A stretch of 64,000 bases of DNA from Granulosicoccus sp963833195 (GTDB lineage: Bacteria > Pseudomonadota > Gammaproteobacteria > Granulosicoccales > Granulosicoccaceae), in NCBI GenBank assembly GCA_963833195.1, contig CAWHXF010000027.1:186001-250000 (forward strand), read 5' to 3'. The notes under the pieces were generated by a model. It was not told the origin of the DNA. It saw nothing but the letters and a program-made list of their open reading frames with translations, and made no database searches. Below are positions 28,740 to 37,926 of this stretch, one piece after another; position 1 is the stretch's first letter, and each line of letters begins with the position of its first letter. A program made the translations under genes and the position numbers.

Positions 28740-30134
28740 ATGGCCATACCCCCCGCTGAGCGACCGGATCCGGCGTCCGGCCAAGCCGCTTCCAAGGCCG
28801 CCAACTTCGCGCTGGTGCTGGAGGACGACGTGACCCTCGCCAACGCGCTGGCGCGCGTGGTCAAGTCGCTCGGCTACGACGTGGCGATCGCCGGCACCAT
28901 CGCGCGCGCGCGCCGCCAGATCGACGAGCGCGAGCCCTCGATCATGCTGGTCGACGTGAACCTGCCCGACGGCGACGGTCTCGAGTTCATGGCCGAGCTG
29001 CAGGAGACGGTGCGCCCGAACTTCGTGGTCGTGACCGGCGACTCCTCGCAGCAGGTGGCGGTCAAGTGCATCCGCGCGAAGGCCTTCGACATGCTGCCCA
29101 AGCCCATCCGGCTCGAGGATCTCAAGCGCGCCGTCGGCCGCGCCATCGACGCGCGCGAGCAGGCCGAGGTCGATCGCGACAGCGCGAACGCGGACTCCAT
29201 CCCGCGCGTCGACACCTCCACCATCGGCATCGGCACCTCGTCCGCCAGCGAGGACCTGCGCACCATGATCCGGCAGGCCGCGAACATGCAGAAGTGCCTC
29301 GTCGTCATCGAGGGCGAGACGGGCACCGAGAAGAACGCCGTGGCCGAGGCCATCCACGTCCGCAGCAAGCGGCTCGGGCGGCTCATCACCGTCAACTGCG
29401 CCGGCGAGAAGGATCCGAGCGCCCACAGCCGCTTCTTCGGCGTGGAGGACCCCTCGACCGGCGAGGCCAAGCACCAGGGCTACCTGGAGCAGGCGGGCGC
29501 CGGCACGCTCGTGCTCGACGACGTGACGGAGCTCTCGCGCGACCTGCAGGCGCGACTGCTCGCGTTCATGGACAACGGCCAGTTCATCCGCATGGGCGGC
29601 GTGCAGCCCATGCGCGCCAAGGTCGGCGTCGTCGGCATCGCGCGCTCCCCCATCAAGGAGGCGCTCGAGGCCAACCTCCTGCGCGAGGACTTCTACTACC
29701 GCCTGGCGCAGTTCTCGGTGCGCGTGCCGCGGCTGAACCAGCGCAGCGACGACAAGCTCGCCATCGCCGAGCACCTGCTGCGCGAGATCAACGAGCGCAA
29801 CGGCACGCACAAGGTGCTGTCGGACCAGGCGCGTCAGGCCATCGCCGACTACGCGTGGCCCGGCAACGTGCGCGAGCTCAAGAACGCGCTGCACCGCGCC
29901 TGCATCGAGTCCGACGCCTCGCAGCGCATCGACCTGAAGGGGCTCGAGGAGAACGCCGCGGCCGACAGCCAGAACCAGCAGATCGGCGAGTTCATCGGCA
30001 AGACCTTCTGGCAGATCGAGAAGGAGCTGCTGTACGCCACGCTCGATCACCACAACGGCGACAAGGAAAAGACGGCCAAGATGCTCGGCATCAGCCTGAA
30101 GACCTTGTACAACCGGCTGCACGCCTACAGCTGA
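28740..30134 (+). CDS. NtrC-family response regulator with degenerate AAA+ domain
   Basis: A 464-aa regulator. The receiver domain (about 22-135) has an acidic pair Glu28-Asp29-Asp30, phospho-acceptor Asp72 (LVDVNLPDGDG), Thr99 and Lys121 (MLPKPI). The central AAA+ domain (about 160-400) keeps the NtrC layout, but Walker A reads GETGTEKNA (192-200), with Glu for the last Gly, and the GAFTGA sigma54-contact loop is replaced by GVEDPSTGEAKHQG. The C-terminal Fis helix-turn-helix is intact (EKTAKMLGISLKTLYNRLH). It can probably be phosphorylated and bind DNA, but activation of sigma54 polymerase is doubtful. No histidine kinase adjoins. Confidence 0.85.
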   Translation: MAIPPAERPDPASGQAASKAANFALVLEDDVTLANALARVVKSLGYDVAIAGTIARARRQIDEREPSIMLVDVNLPDGDGLEFMAELQETVRPNFVVVTGDSSQQVAVKCIRAKAFDMLPKPIRLEDLKRAVGRAIDAREQAEVDRDSANADSIPRVDTSTIGIGTSSASEDLRTMIRQAANMQKCLVVIEGETGTEKNAVAEAIHVRSKRLGRLITVNCAGEKDPSAHSRFFGVEDPSTGEAKHQGYLEQAGAGTLVLDDVTELSRDLQARLLAFMDNGQFIRMGGVQPMRAKVGVVGIARSPIKEALEANLLREDFYYRLAQFSVRVPRLNQRSDDKLAIAEHLLREINERNGTHKVLSDQARQAIADYAWPGNVRELKNALHRACIESDASQRIDLKGLEENAAADSQNQQIGEFIGKTFWQIEKELLYATLDHHNGDKEKTAKMLGISLKTLYNRLHAYS

Positions 30135-30157
30135 GTGGAGTTGCCGGGTTCAGCCCC

Positions 30158-30163
30158 TATACT
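30158..30163 (+). promoter_or_regulatory. TATACT hexamer 6 nt before the radical-SAM gene
   Basis: A near-consensus -10 box TATACT sits 6 nt before ATG 30170 with no Shine-Dalgarno. Transcription would begin at or near the start codon (leaderless). The -35 is poor. Confidence 0.4.
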
Positions 30164-30169
30164 GTGGGC

Positions 30170-31534
30170 ATGACCAGTCGCCCGGCGTCCGCCCCTTCCG
30201 CCCGCAAGGCCCCGGCCGCCGCCGCGCCCGCGCCGGGCGCTCCCGAGGTGCGCGCGCTGCCCGTGCAGCTGCGCGGCAAGCTCGCCATCCTCGCCGACGC
30301 CGCGAAGTACGACGCGTCCTGCGCATCCAGTGCGGCGCAGCGCCGGGACTCCTCGAACGGGCGCGGCGTCGGCTCGTCCGGTGGCACGGGCATCTGCCAC
30401 AGCTACGCGCCGGACGGTCGCTGCATCTCGCTCCTGAAGGTGCTGCTGACGAACTTCTGCACCTACGACTGCCTGTACTGCGTCAATCGCGCTTCCAGCA
30501 ACGTGCCGCGCGCGCGCTTCTCGGTCGACGAGGTGGTGAACCTCACGCTCGAGTTCTACAAGCGCAACTACATCGAGGGGCTGTTCCTGTCGTCGGGCAT
30601 CGTGCGCAGCCCCGACTACACGATGGAGCAGATCGTCGAGGTCGCGCGGCGCCTGCGCGAGGTGCACGACTTTCGCGGCTACATCCATCTCAAGACCATT
30701 CCCGAGGCCGACGCGGAGCTCCTGGAGCGGGCGGGCCGGTACGCGGACCGCTTGTCGATCAACATCGAGCTCGCGCGCGCCACCAGCCTGCAGCACCTCG
30801 CCCCGCAGAAGGACGCCGCCGGCATCCGCCGCTCCATGGGCGCGATCCGCGCGCGCCACGACCAGAGCCGCGCGGAGGCGGACGAGCGGGCGAAGTCCGC
30901 CGCCAGCTCGACGTCGAAAGGCAAGCCTGCCAAGCCGCGCTTCAGCTACGCGGGGCAGAGCACGCAGATGATCGTCGGCGCGGACCCGGCGCCCGACGCG
31001 GAGCTGCTGCGCACGAGCGCCTCGCTCTACGACGACTACCGGCTCAAGCGCGTCTACTACTCCGCGTTCAGCCCCATCCCGGACGCCAGCGCCGAGCTGC
31101 CCGTCGTGCCGGTCGACGCCGTGCGCGAGCACAGGCTCTACCAGGCCGACTGGCTGATGCGCTTCTACGGCTTCGATGTCGACGAGATCGTGGCGGGCGG
31201 CGAGGACGGCATGCTGGACCCGCGCCTGGATCCCAAGCTCGCCTGGGCGCTGAAGCACCGCGATCGCTTCCCCGTGAACCTGCAGAGCGCCGAGCGCGAG
31301 GAGCTGCTGCGTGTTCCCGGGCTCGGCACGCGCGGCGTGGATCGGCTCATCGAGGCGCGCCGGCACGGGCCCGTGCGGCTCGCCGACGTGGCGCGGCTCG
31401 TCGGTTCGGTGTCGCGCATGCGCCCGTTCGTCACCACGGTGGACCATTCCCCGGGACGGCTGCTCGACAACGCCGGGCTGCGCGACCAGTTGCTGCAGAA
31501 AGGGGCGCAGCGGGACCTGTTCGCCCCCGCCTGA
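30170..31534 (+). CDS. Putative DNA modification/repair radical SAM protein (TIGR03916 type)
   Basis: A 454-aa radical SAM enzyme with the CX3CX2C cluster motif Cys97/101/104 (NFCTYDCLYCVNR). The family is recognised by ICHSYAPDGRCISLLKVLLTN before the cluster, GLFLSSGIVRSPDYTMEQ after it, and a C-terminal helix-hairpin-helix (LRVPGLGTRGVDRLIEARR) that suggests nucleic-acid binding. It almost always occurs beside a TIGR03915/DUF4130-type protein, as here with 7 bp between. The reaction is unknown; a role in repairing or modifying DNA bases is a family-level inference. The N-terminal 25 residues are Ala/Pro-rich. Confidence 0.9.
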   Translation: MTSRPASAPSARKAPAAAAPAPGAPEVRALPVQLRGKLAILADAAKYDASCASSAAQRRDSSNGRGVGSSGGTGICHSYAPDGRCISLLKVLLTNFCTYDCLYCVNRASSNVPRARFSVDEVVNLTLEFYKRNYIEGLFLSSGIVRSPDYTMEQIVEVARRLREVHDFRGYIHLKTIPEADAELLERAGRYADRLSINIELARATSLQHLAPQKDAAGIRRSMGAIRARHDQSRAEADERAKSAASSTSKGKPAKPRFSYAGQSTQMIVGADPAPDAELLRTSASLYDDYRLKRVYYSAFSPIPDASAELPVVPVDAVREHRLYQADWLMRFYGFDVDEIVAGGEDGMLDPRLDPKLAWALKHRDRFPVNLQSAEREELLRVPGLGTRGVDRLIEARRHGPVRLADVARLVGSVSRMRPFVTTVDHSPGRLLDNAGLRDQLLQKGAQRDLFAPA

Positions 31535-31541
31535 CGCGGGC

Positions 31542-32582
31542 GTGGCGGGCTCCCGGGCATCGATCGAGCACCCGGCCGACGCGGCGGCCTGGCGCGCCGA
31601 GGCCCGCCGGCTGCTGGCCGCGGGAGTGCCTCCCGAGGACGTGGTGTGGGAGGTCGGCGGCGTCGCGGGCGCTGCCGCGCACGATCTCTTCGCCGCGCTG
31701 GCTCGGGATCGGGATGCCCCGGGCGTCCGGCCGTCGTCGGCCGCCGTCACCGCGCCGCGCGTGCCGCGCGCCTTCACGGCCCTGGCCGATCAGGTCGCCT
31801 GCCACCGCGACGAGCGCCGCTACGCGCTGCTGTACCGAACCCTGTGGCGCCTGACGCACGGCGAGCCGGCGCTGCTCGGCAACCGGGCGGACGCGGACGT
31901 CGACACCCTGGAGCGCTTCGCGAAGGCCGTGCGACGCGACGCGCACAAGATGACGGCCTTCGTGCGCTTCCGCCGCCTCGGCGAGCCGGCCGAACGCGCG
32001 GACACTGACGCCGCGGACGGGAGGGCAGGCGACACGGCCGGCGATCCGGTCGGCGAGGGGACGGAAGCTCCGGAACGCTACGCCGCGTGGTTCGAGCCCG
32101 AGCACCGCATCTGCCGGTACGTGGCGCCGTTCTTCGCACGCCGGTTCGCCAACATGGCCTTCTCGATCTTCACGCCGCACGAGAGCCTGCACTGGGACAC
32201 CGTCCGCACGAGCTTCGGCCCCGGCGCGACCGCGGCCTCGGTGCCGGACGACGAGGCCATGGAGGCGCTGTGGCTCGAGTACTACGCCAACATCTTCAAC
32301 CCCTCGCGGTTGAAGCTCGACGCCATGCGCGCCGAGATGCCGGTCAAGTACTGGAAGAACCTGCCCGAGGCGCCGCTGATCCGGCAGCTCGTCGCCGAGG
32401 CGGGGCGTCGCTCCGGTGACATGGTGGACGCGCCCGGCACCCGCGCGCCGCGCTTCGCGGTGCGCGCGGGCCTGGCGCGCGCGCCGGACGCCGACGCCCA
32501 GTCGGGCGCACGGCCGGGCGCGGAGTCGGGCGCGGAGTCGGGCGCGGAGTCGGGCGCGGAGCCGGGCGCCGAGCCCGACTGA
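31542..32582 (+). CDS. TIGR03915/DUF4130-family putative DNA metabolism protein
   Basis: A 346-aa protein. The DUF4130 region spans about residues 80-285 with DALYRTLWRL-like YALLYRTLWRLTHG, KAVRRDAHKMTAFVRFRR, WFEPEHRICRYVAPFFARRFANM and FSIFTPHESLHWD. The domain is also found fused to the uracil-DNA-glycosylase-like UdgX group. It follows the radical SAM gene at 7 bp from GTG 31542 and is certainly its partner. An acidic low-complexity insert interrupts the domain (about residues 150-170), and the C-terminus is a run of GAES repeats encoded by a 12-bp tandem repeat. Catalysis is unknown. Confidence 0.85.
   Translation: MAGSRASIEHPADAAAWRAEARRLLAAGVPPEDVVWEVGGVAGAAAHDLFAALARDRDAPGVRPSSAAVTAPRVPRAFTALADQVACHRDERRYALLYRTLWRLTHGEPALLGNRADADVDTLERFAKAVRRDAHKMTAFVRFRRLGEPAERADTDAADGRAGDTAGDPVGEGTEAPERYAAWFEPEHRICRYVAPFFARRFANMAFSIFTPHESLHWDTVRTSFGPGATAASVPDDEAMEALWLEYYANIFNPSRLKLDAMRAEMPVKYWKNLPEAPLIRQLVAEAGRRSGDMVDAPGTRAPRFAVRAGLARAPDADAQSGARPGAESGAESGAESGAEPGAEPD
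32507..32578 (+). repeat. 12-bp tandem repeat, six copies, at the 3' end of the TIGR03915 gene
   Basis: The unit GCGCGGAGTCGG (variants at both ends) repeats six times and encodes the GAESGAESGAES tail just before the stop codon. Confidence 0.9.
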
Positions 32583-32698
32583 AGCGATCCGCGTCGGAGC
32601 ATCGACGCGCACGGCCTGGTCGGGCCCGGCACGCGTCCGCGGACGCTTCAGACCGGCCCGACCACCGCCGACACCCCCGGGCATCGAGGCGGTGGCGG

Positions 32699-34204
32699 GT
32701 GCGATCCTTCATGGACGAGCGACGGGCAGGGCGAACGGCGAGACTCGGGACCGGCTCCGGCCCGTACCGCACGGGTGCGGTGCTGGCGGCGCTGGTGGTC
32801 GCGGCCTGCGGCAGCGGCGGCTCCGCTCCGTCCGACGATCCTTCCGCGAACGGCGCCACGCCCGCGGCGGCCGCCGCGCTGCCGGCGGGCGAGGGCATCG
32901 GCTTCGCGGCCCGGGCGGTCGGGCTGCCCGAAGCGGCGCGACGGCTCGCCGTGGACGTGGTGCGCACCGGCGACGGTGCGGGCGCGGCGCGCGTGGCCTG
33001 GCGCACGCGTTCCGTCGACGCGACGCCCGACGAGGACTACAGGGCAGCGCTCGGGGAGCTCGCCTGGCGGGACGGCGAGACCGGCGCGCGCCGCATCGAG
33101 CTCGTCGTGCACTCCGATGCGGACGTCGAGGGACCCGAGAGCTTCGAGATCGTGCTGGAGCCGCTCGCGGGCACGCGTCCCGAGACGCGTGCGCTCGCCG
33201 TGACGATCGAGGACTCGCCCTGCGGCGCGGCGCTCGCCACGCCGATCACGACGGACACGCTCGTCGACGCCGCTTGCACGCGGCTCGACGGCGAGGTGCG
33301 CGTGACGGGCTCCGCGACCCTGCGCCTCGCTCCCGGGGCGACGCTCGTGGCGAGCGCCGGTGCGCGGCTGCTGGTGCAGGACTCCGCGACGCTCGCGCTC
33401 GCGGGCACGGCCGCGCGTCCGGTGGCGCTCGCGGGCGCCGTGCGTGCGCCCGGTCACTGGCAAGGCGTGCGGCTGGAGTCGAGCAGCGCGCTGCACGTGG
33501 TCGACCATGCCGCGCTCGGCGACGCGGCGACGGGACTGGACTTCGCCGGCGAAGGGCCCGTGCGCGTGACCCGCTCCTCGTTCGCCCGCACGACGGACGC
33601 CGCGCTGTCGCTGCCGCTCGACGCCGCCGCGGCGCTCGACGCGTCGAACTCGTTCGCCGCGTCGCCGGGCGGCGTGCGTCTCACGGGCGCGGCGGTGCGC
33701 ACCGGCGAGCCCGTCACGCTGCCGGCCATCGGGACGCACTACACGGTCGCCGAGAAGTTGATCGTCGCCGATGCATTGACCCTCGAGCCCGGCGTCGAGG
33801 CGCGCTTCGAGGAGGACGGGCTGGTGTGGGTCAGCGACACCGGCTCGATCGACGCGCGCGGCACCGCGGACGCGCCCATCGTGCTGCGCGGCGCCGCCCG
33901 GGTGCCGGGTCACTGGCGCGGGCTGCGGCTCGTCGGCAGCGCGTCCGCCGGGAACCGCCTGGAGCACGTGCGCATCGGCGATGCGGGTCGCCAGGCGGGC
34001 TTCGACGGGAACCTCGTGCTCGGCGGCCGCCAGACGCGGCTGCAAGCGCGCCACCTCACGCTCCACGACGGGGCGGGCGTCGGGCTGTGGATGGATGCCG
34101 GGCTGTCCGGCGTGTCGATCGAGGCGCCGAGCTTCGCGGGCAACGCGCTCGGCGAGGTCCGCGAAGGCGGGGCCCTGCGCAGCTTCGCGCCGCCGTCCCC
34201 CTGA
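32699..34204 (+). CDS. Surface lipoprotein with Calx-beta-like and beta-helix repeats
   Basis: A 501-aa protein with a lipoprotein signal (VLAALVVAACGSGG, lipobox Cys at about residue 37). A Calx-beta-like domain follows (RVAWRTRSVDATPDEDYRAA; HSDADVEGPESFEIVLEPL), then two similar halves resembling right-handed beta-helix coils, each containing PG-HW-G-R-L (VRAPGHWQGVRLE; ARVPGHWRGLRLV) and LRLAPGATL/LTLEPGVEARF. The repeat suggests an internal duplication. The start may be GTG 32699 or ATG 32711. No catalytic residues were recognised; it is probably a surface structural or polysaccharide-binding protein. It stands alone between the repair pair and the Rmf-like gene. Confidence 0.72.
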   Translation: MRSFMDERRAGRTARLGTGSGPYRTGAVLAALVVAACGSGGSAPSDDPSANGATPAAAAALPAGEGIGFAARAVGLPEAARRLAVDVVRTGDGAGAARVAWRTRSVDATPDEDYRAALGELAWRDGETGARRIELVVHSDADVEGPESFEIVLEPLAGTRPETRALAVTIEDSPCGAALATPITTDTLVDAACTRLDGEVRVTGSATLRLAPGATLVASAGARLLVQDSATLALAGTAARPVALAGAVRAPGHWQGVRLESSSALHVVDHAALGDAATGLDFAGEGPVRVTRSSFARTTDAALSLPLDAAAALDASNSFAASPGGVRLTGAAVRTGEPVTLPAIGTHYTVAEKLIVADALTLEPGVEARFEEDGLVWVSDTGSIDARGTADAPIVLRGAARVPGHWRGLRLVGSASAGNRLEHVRIGDAGRQAGFDGNLVLGGRQTRLQARHLTLHDGAGVGLWMDAGLSGVSIEAPSFAGNALGEVREGGALRSFAPPSP

Positions 34205-34316
34205 GGCCTGCCAGAAACGGGAACCGTGTCGCCGGTACGGCCGCAACGGGGTGCTACGGTGCCGCCGCACTCGAAGAAAGGGTGCGCGTCAACTACCCCC
34301 CGGAGCCTTGATTTCC

Positions 34317-34535
34317 ATGAAACGCACCTTCGATTTCGTGGGGCTGAACACCGTCATATCGGAAGCGTTCCGCCCGCTCGACAACGTGAGCGGCGCGACC
34401 GCCCGCAAGGCCGGCATGGAGGCGGGCATGAAGGGCACCACCCCCGCCAACTGCCACCACTCCTACTTCGCCGACGAGGAGCTCGAGAAGGAGTGGTACC
34501 ACGGCTACCGCCTGGGCCGCCAGAACCCCGCCTGA
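34317..34535 (+). CDS. Ribosome modulation factor-like small protein
   Basis: A 72-aa protein whose C-terminal 45 residues match the Rmf pattern: a first helix with GMEAGMKG, a Cys-containing turn (TTPANCHHSYF) and a second helix ending in EWYHGYRLGRQ. Rmf dimerises 70S ribosomes in stationary phase. The N-terminal half (MKRTFDFVGLNTVISEAF) is not typical of E. coli Rmf. The start ATG 34317 has CGGAG about 11 nt upstream. Assignment is by pattern only; it could be a distinct Rmf-fold protein (CrpP group). Confidence 0.6.
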   Translation: MKRTFDFVGLNTVISEAFRPLDNVSGATARKAGMEAGMKGTTPANCHHSYFADEELEKEWYHGYRLGRQNPA

Positions 34536-34610
34536 GAGCACGCCCGGACCGGCGTTCGGGCACCCGTTCGAGCCTTTCCCGTGGCCGCCTCCGCGCGGCC
34601 GGCGGCGTTG

Positions 34611-34616
34611 TAGAAT
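34611..34616 (+). promoter_or_regulatory. TAGAAT hexamer 8 nt before the 34625 gene
   Basis: A strong -10-like TAGAAT lies 8 nt before ATG 34625 with no Shine-Dalgarno, consistent with a leaderless mRNA. Confidence 0.4.
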
Positions 34617-34624
34617 CGCCGCCC

Positions 34625-34975
34625 ATGAGCTGCCTAGAACTCGACGACGCCGAATGCCGGCGCATCGCCGACCCCATGATGGACGACGCCATGGCGGGCG
34701 TCGCCCGGCGCGACTACCAGCTGCACTGCCGCCACTTCTCCGTCGCGCTCAAGGGCGGGCTGTCGCCCGACGCCTTCCTGGCGGGGTGCGACCGGCGCGA
34801 GGCGAGCTGGGGCACGCCGGGGCCGCGCGAGCTCGTGTGCATCTTCAGGAAGCCCAAGTCCTTCACGCTCGTGTGGGAGCAGGGCTTCGACCGCGCCGAC
34901 GGCCAGGTGCTGGCCCTCGCCACCATCGCGCTGAAGGGCGGACGCTACTTCATCGACCACTTCCTGCTGCACTGA
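34625..34975 (+). CDS. Conserved hypothetical protein
   Basis: A 116-aa soluble protein not assigned to a known family by eye. It has two Asp/Cys-rich N-terminal helices (MSCLELDDAECRRIADPM), a region RDYQLHCRHFSVALKGGLSPDAFLAGC, and beta strands LVCIFRKPKSFTLVWEQGF and LALATIALKGGRYFIDHFLLH. The shape resembles small NTF2-like or DUF-type proteins. It lies between the Rmf-like gene and dsbB on the same strand, with its own leaderless-type -10 box. Confidence 0.65.
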   Translation: MSCLELDDAECRRIADPMMDDAMAGVARRDYQLHCRHFSVALKGGLSPDAFLAGCDRREASWGTPGPRELVCIFRKPKSFTLVWEQGFDRADGQVLALATIALKGGRYFIDHFLLH

Positions 34976-35020
34976 CGCGCCGTGGCGGCGCGCCGCCCGC
35001 CGACCGGGCACGTCCGCTGC

Positions 35021-35026
35021 TAGGCT
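35021..35026 (+). promoter_or_regulatory. TAGGCT hexamer 7 nt before dsbB
   Basis: TAGGCT stands 7 nt before ATG 35034, and no Shine-Dalgarno is visible. It is weaker than the other examples. Confidence 0.25.
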
Positions 35027-35033
35027 AGCCGAC

Positions 35034-35600
35034 ATGTCGCCCCTCGAAGCCCTCTCCACCGCCCGCGGCCGTCGCACCGTCTTCGGCGCCTCCGCGCTCG
35101 CGGTCGCCTGCCTGCTCGGCTACGGCTACTACCTGCAGTACGTCGAGTACCTCGACCCCTGTCCGCTGTGCATCACCCAGCGGCTGTTCTACATGGGCAT
35201 CGGCGTGGCCTCGGTGGCGGGGCTGTTCGCGGTGCGGCGCAGCGCCTGGCAGCGCGCCGCGGCGACGCTCTACGCGCTGTGCGCGCTCGGCGGCATCGTC
35301 ACCGCCGGGCGCCAGGTGTGGCTGCAGCACCTGCCGCCCGAGGCGGTGCCCGAGTGCGGGCCGGGGTTGCAGTACTGGCTCGACAACGAAAGCCCGCTGT
35401 CGGTGCTGCGCCTGCTGTTCCAGGGCGACGGGAACTGCGCCGAGGTGCAGTGGACCTTCCTCGGCTTCAGCATCGGCGAGTGGTCGCTCGCCTGGTTCGT
35501 CGGCTTCCTCGTCGCGGGCTGCGCGCTCGCCGTGGTGCGTGCCGCCCGCGGCGAGCGCGCCGCCTCAGCGGCCGGCGGCGAGCCTGCGCTGCAACGCTAG
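35034..35600 (+). CDS. dsbB: Disulfide bond formation protein B
   Basis: A 188-aa, four-helix inner-membrane protein that reoxidises DsbA and passes electrons to quinone. The first redox pair is Cys43-Cys46 (DPCPLCITQR) and the second is Cys108 (VPECGPGLQYWLDN) and Cys135 (DGNCAEVQWTFLGF). The tail SIGEWSLAWF is standard. The last 36 bases overlap the 3' end of the convergent xylanase gene. DsbA is not in the window. Confidence 0.93.
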   Translation: MSPLEALSTARGRRTVFGASALAVACLLGYGYYLQYVEYLDPCPLCITQRLFYMGIGVASVAGLFAVRRSAWQRAAATLYALCALGGIVTAGRQVWLQHLPPEAVPECGPGLQYWLDNESPLSVLRLLFQGDGNCAEVQWTFLGFSIGEWSLAWFVGFLVAGCALAVVRAARGERAASAAGGEPALQR

Positions 35601-37663
35601 GTAGGCGGGCTTCGGGGCGTAGCGCGCGTCGAGCGGCAGCGGCGCGTACTGGCGCCGCCACGAGTACATGTCGGTGAAGCCCCAGGTCTGGAAGCCGCGG
35701 CAGGCCCGCTCGGCGAGGCAGATCGTCAGCAGCTCGTCGTAGACCGCGGCCTGCATGGCCTCGGTGTCGCCGTCGGCCATCGATACGTCCAGCTCCGTCA
35801 CGTAGACGTCCAGACCGAGCGCCGCGGCGCGCGCGAAGTTCTCGCGCACCTGCTCGAAGGCGTCGAAGCGGGCGAAGACGTGCAGCTGGAAGCCGACGCC
35901 GTCGATCGGCACGCCGCGCGCGAGCGCCCCCTCCAGCATCTCGAACATCGCGTCGGGCTTGGCGTCGCCGTAGGCGACGTCGTAGTCGTTGTAGATGAGC
36001 TCGGCGTCGGGATCGCTCGCGCGCGCCTGGTGGAAGGCGACGTCGATGTAGCGCTCGCCCATGGCCTCGTGCCAGATCGAGTTCCGGTACGTGCCGTCGT
36101 CCTCGAGGGCCTCGTTCACGACGTCCCACACCGCGATCCGTCCGCGATAGCGTGTCATCAGGCGATCGATGTACTCGCGCATGTGACCTTCGCGCGTTGC
36201 GGGCTCGGTGCGGGTCAGCCAGCCCGGCAGCTGGCGGTGCCACACGAGCGTGTGGCCGTGTACCGCCTGGCCGACGCTGCTCGCGTAGCTCACGAGGTTG
36301 TCGGCACCCGCGAATCGGTAGACGCCCGGCAGCGGGTTGACCAGATCCGGCTTCAACTGGTTCTCGCTCGTCACGAAGTCGTACTCGGCGCCCGCGATGT
36401 CGGCGTACAGCGCGCCGTCGGGACGCGCATGGAAGCCCTGCAGCGCGGCGTACCCGATGGCGAGGCCGGAGGCGGGCGCGAGCTCGCGCAGCCGCGACCC
36501 CGGCAGCGCGAAGGACGCCGGCTCGCGCACGTCTATGGTCACCGTCTTGCTCGCCACCAGGGCCGGATCCTCGGCGTCGCGAGCCGTCACGCGCAGCACG
36601 AGCGTGCCCGGCGCGGACGGCACGAAGCGCAGCAGGCGCATGCCGGGTTCGGTGCGGTGCGGGACGAACGTGGCGCCCGCGGGCGCGTTCTCGACGTCGA
36701 GCTCCGGGATCGTGCCGTTGGGGTCGGTGCCCTTGAGCGGCACCACCACCGGGTCGCCGACGCGCGCGACGTGGTCGCGCACCTCGTTGATCCCGGGAGG
36801 CAGGTTCGGGATGCCCGACGGGTCGGCCGGCATGGACACGCGGATGCGCACCGTGCGCGAGGTGCGCAGCGCAGGCTGCACCGGGTCCACGGCCACGATC
36901 GTGAACGACTCGATGCCGACGTCCGGCTGCAGGGGGCGCCACCGCAGCGTGCGCGTGCCGTCGAGGTTGTCGCGGTACTCGGCGCCGGCGGGCAGGCGCT
37001 CGGGGTACATGCCCGCGATGCCGCCGTCCGGATCGACGGGCTGCAGCCGGATCTCGACGAGCTCGCCGGCGAAGGCCTCGACGTCGTCGAGGTCCACGAA
37101 GACGGGCGCCGCGTTGCCCGTGACGTCGACGTCGCCGAGCGTGTAGACGACGGCCGGCAGCGGGCCGGCCTCGAACTGCGCATCGGTGGTGCGCGGCGCG
37201 CCGGTGTCGACGATGCGCCCCTGCGGGTCGCGAACGATGGGCACGCTCGCGAGCGCGGACACCGGGTCGGTCTCGGCGACCGGTTCGCTCGACGGCCCGG
37301 GCGGTGCCGTCAGGGGCGGCGAGGGCAGGGGGCCGAGGAAGTCGCTCGCCGGACCCTCCGGTGCCGGGTCCGGATCGGTATCCAGCCGGGGATCGTCGGC
37401 GGGCGGCGCGCCCGGCCGACCCGCGTCGGCCATGTCGACGGGCCGGTCGACGGGCAGCTCGACGGGCGGCTCGACGGGCGGCTCGACGGGGGCTCGACGG
37501 GTGGCTCGACGGGCGGAACGTCCGCGCGGGGCGCGTCGTTCCGGTCGCCTTCACCGCCGCCGCACGCGCCCAGCGCGGCGGCGAGGACCAGGACGGCGAG
37601 CCTGCGCGTGCGCCCGCGGAACGCGGCGCGGGAACGGGACTGCGAGCGGTAGAGGATCGACAT
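35565..37663 (-). CDS. GH10 endo-1,4-beta-xylanase lipoprotein, split by a frameshift in its linker
   Basis: The large frame (35565-37433) carries a linker, beta-rich domains with NG-DPV-PD-type cadherin-like motifs, and a C-terminal GH10 catalytic domain with the acid/base Glu441 (WDVVNEALED) and nucleophile Glu548 (VYVTELDVS), numbered from 37433. It lacks any export signal. The signal is found upstream in another frame: MSILYRS at 37663 and lipobox LVLAAALGACGGGEG. The two join through Pro/Val/Glu repeats, where one 12-bp unit has only 11 bases (37485-37495). One added base restores a single lipoprotein of about 699 aa. It presumably degrades xylan at the cell surface when in frame. Confidence 0.85.
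37437..37519 (-). repeat. 12-bp tandem repeat of seven units, one unit 11 bp, in the xylanase linker
   Basis: Units of GACGGGCGGCTC (plus-strand reading) run from 37437 to 37519. The fifth (37485-37495) is GACGGGGGCTC, one base short, and breaks the reading frame between signal peptide and enzyme. Confidence 0.9.
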
Positions 37664-37926
37664 GGGGAGGGGTCGTCGAGGCGTCCGGCGCGAACCGGAA
37701 GGATCGCGCGGTTGCGACGTCGCCGGGATGACGAGGCGTCGTGCACACGGAACGTAGACTGCGCCGCGCACACCGGCGCGCGGCGTCGCCCGCATCACGC
37801 TTTGCCGCGATCGCGGCGCAGCCGCTGGACGAAGCGTGAGCGAGGTCGCCGGTCGGAGTCGAGGTGCGTGGCACGCTGCGCGCCTCGAACCGTCGGGCCA
37901 GTCCCGCGACACGCAAGGATCCGCCC

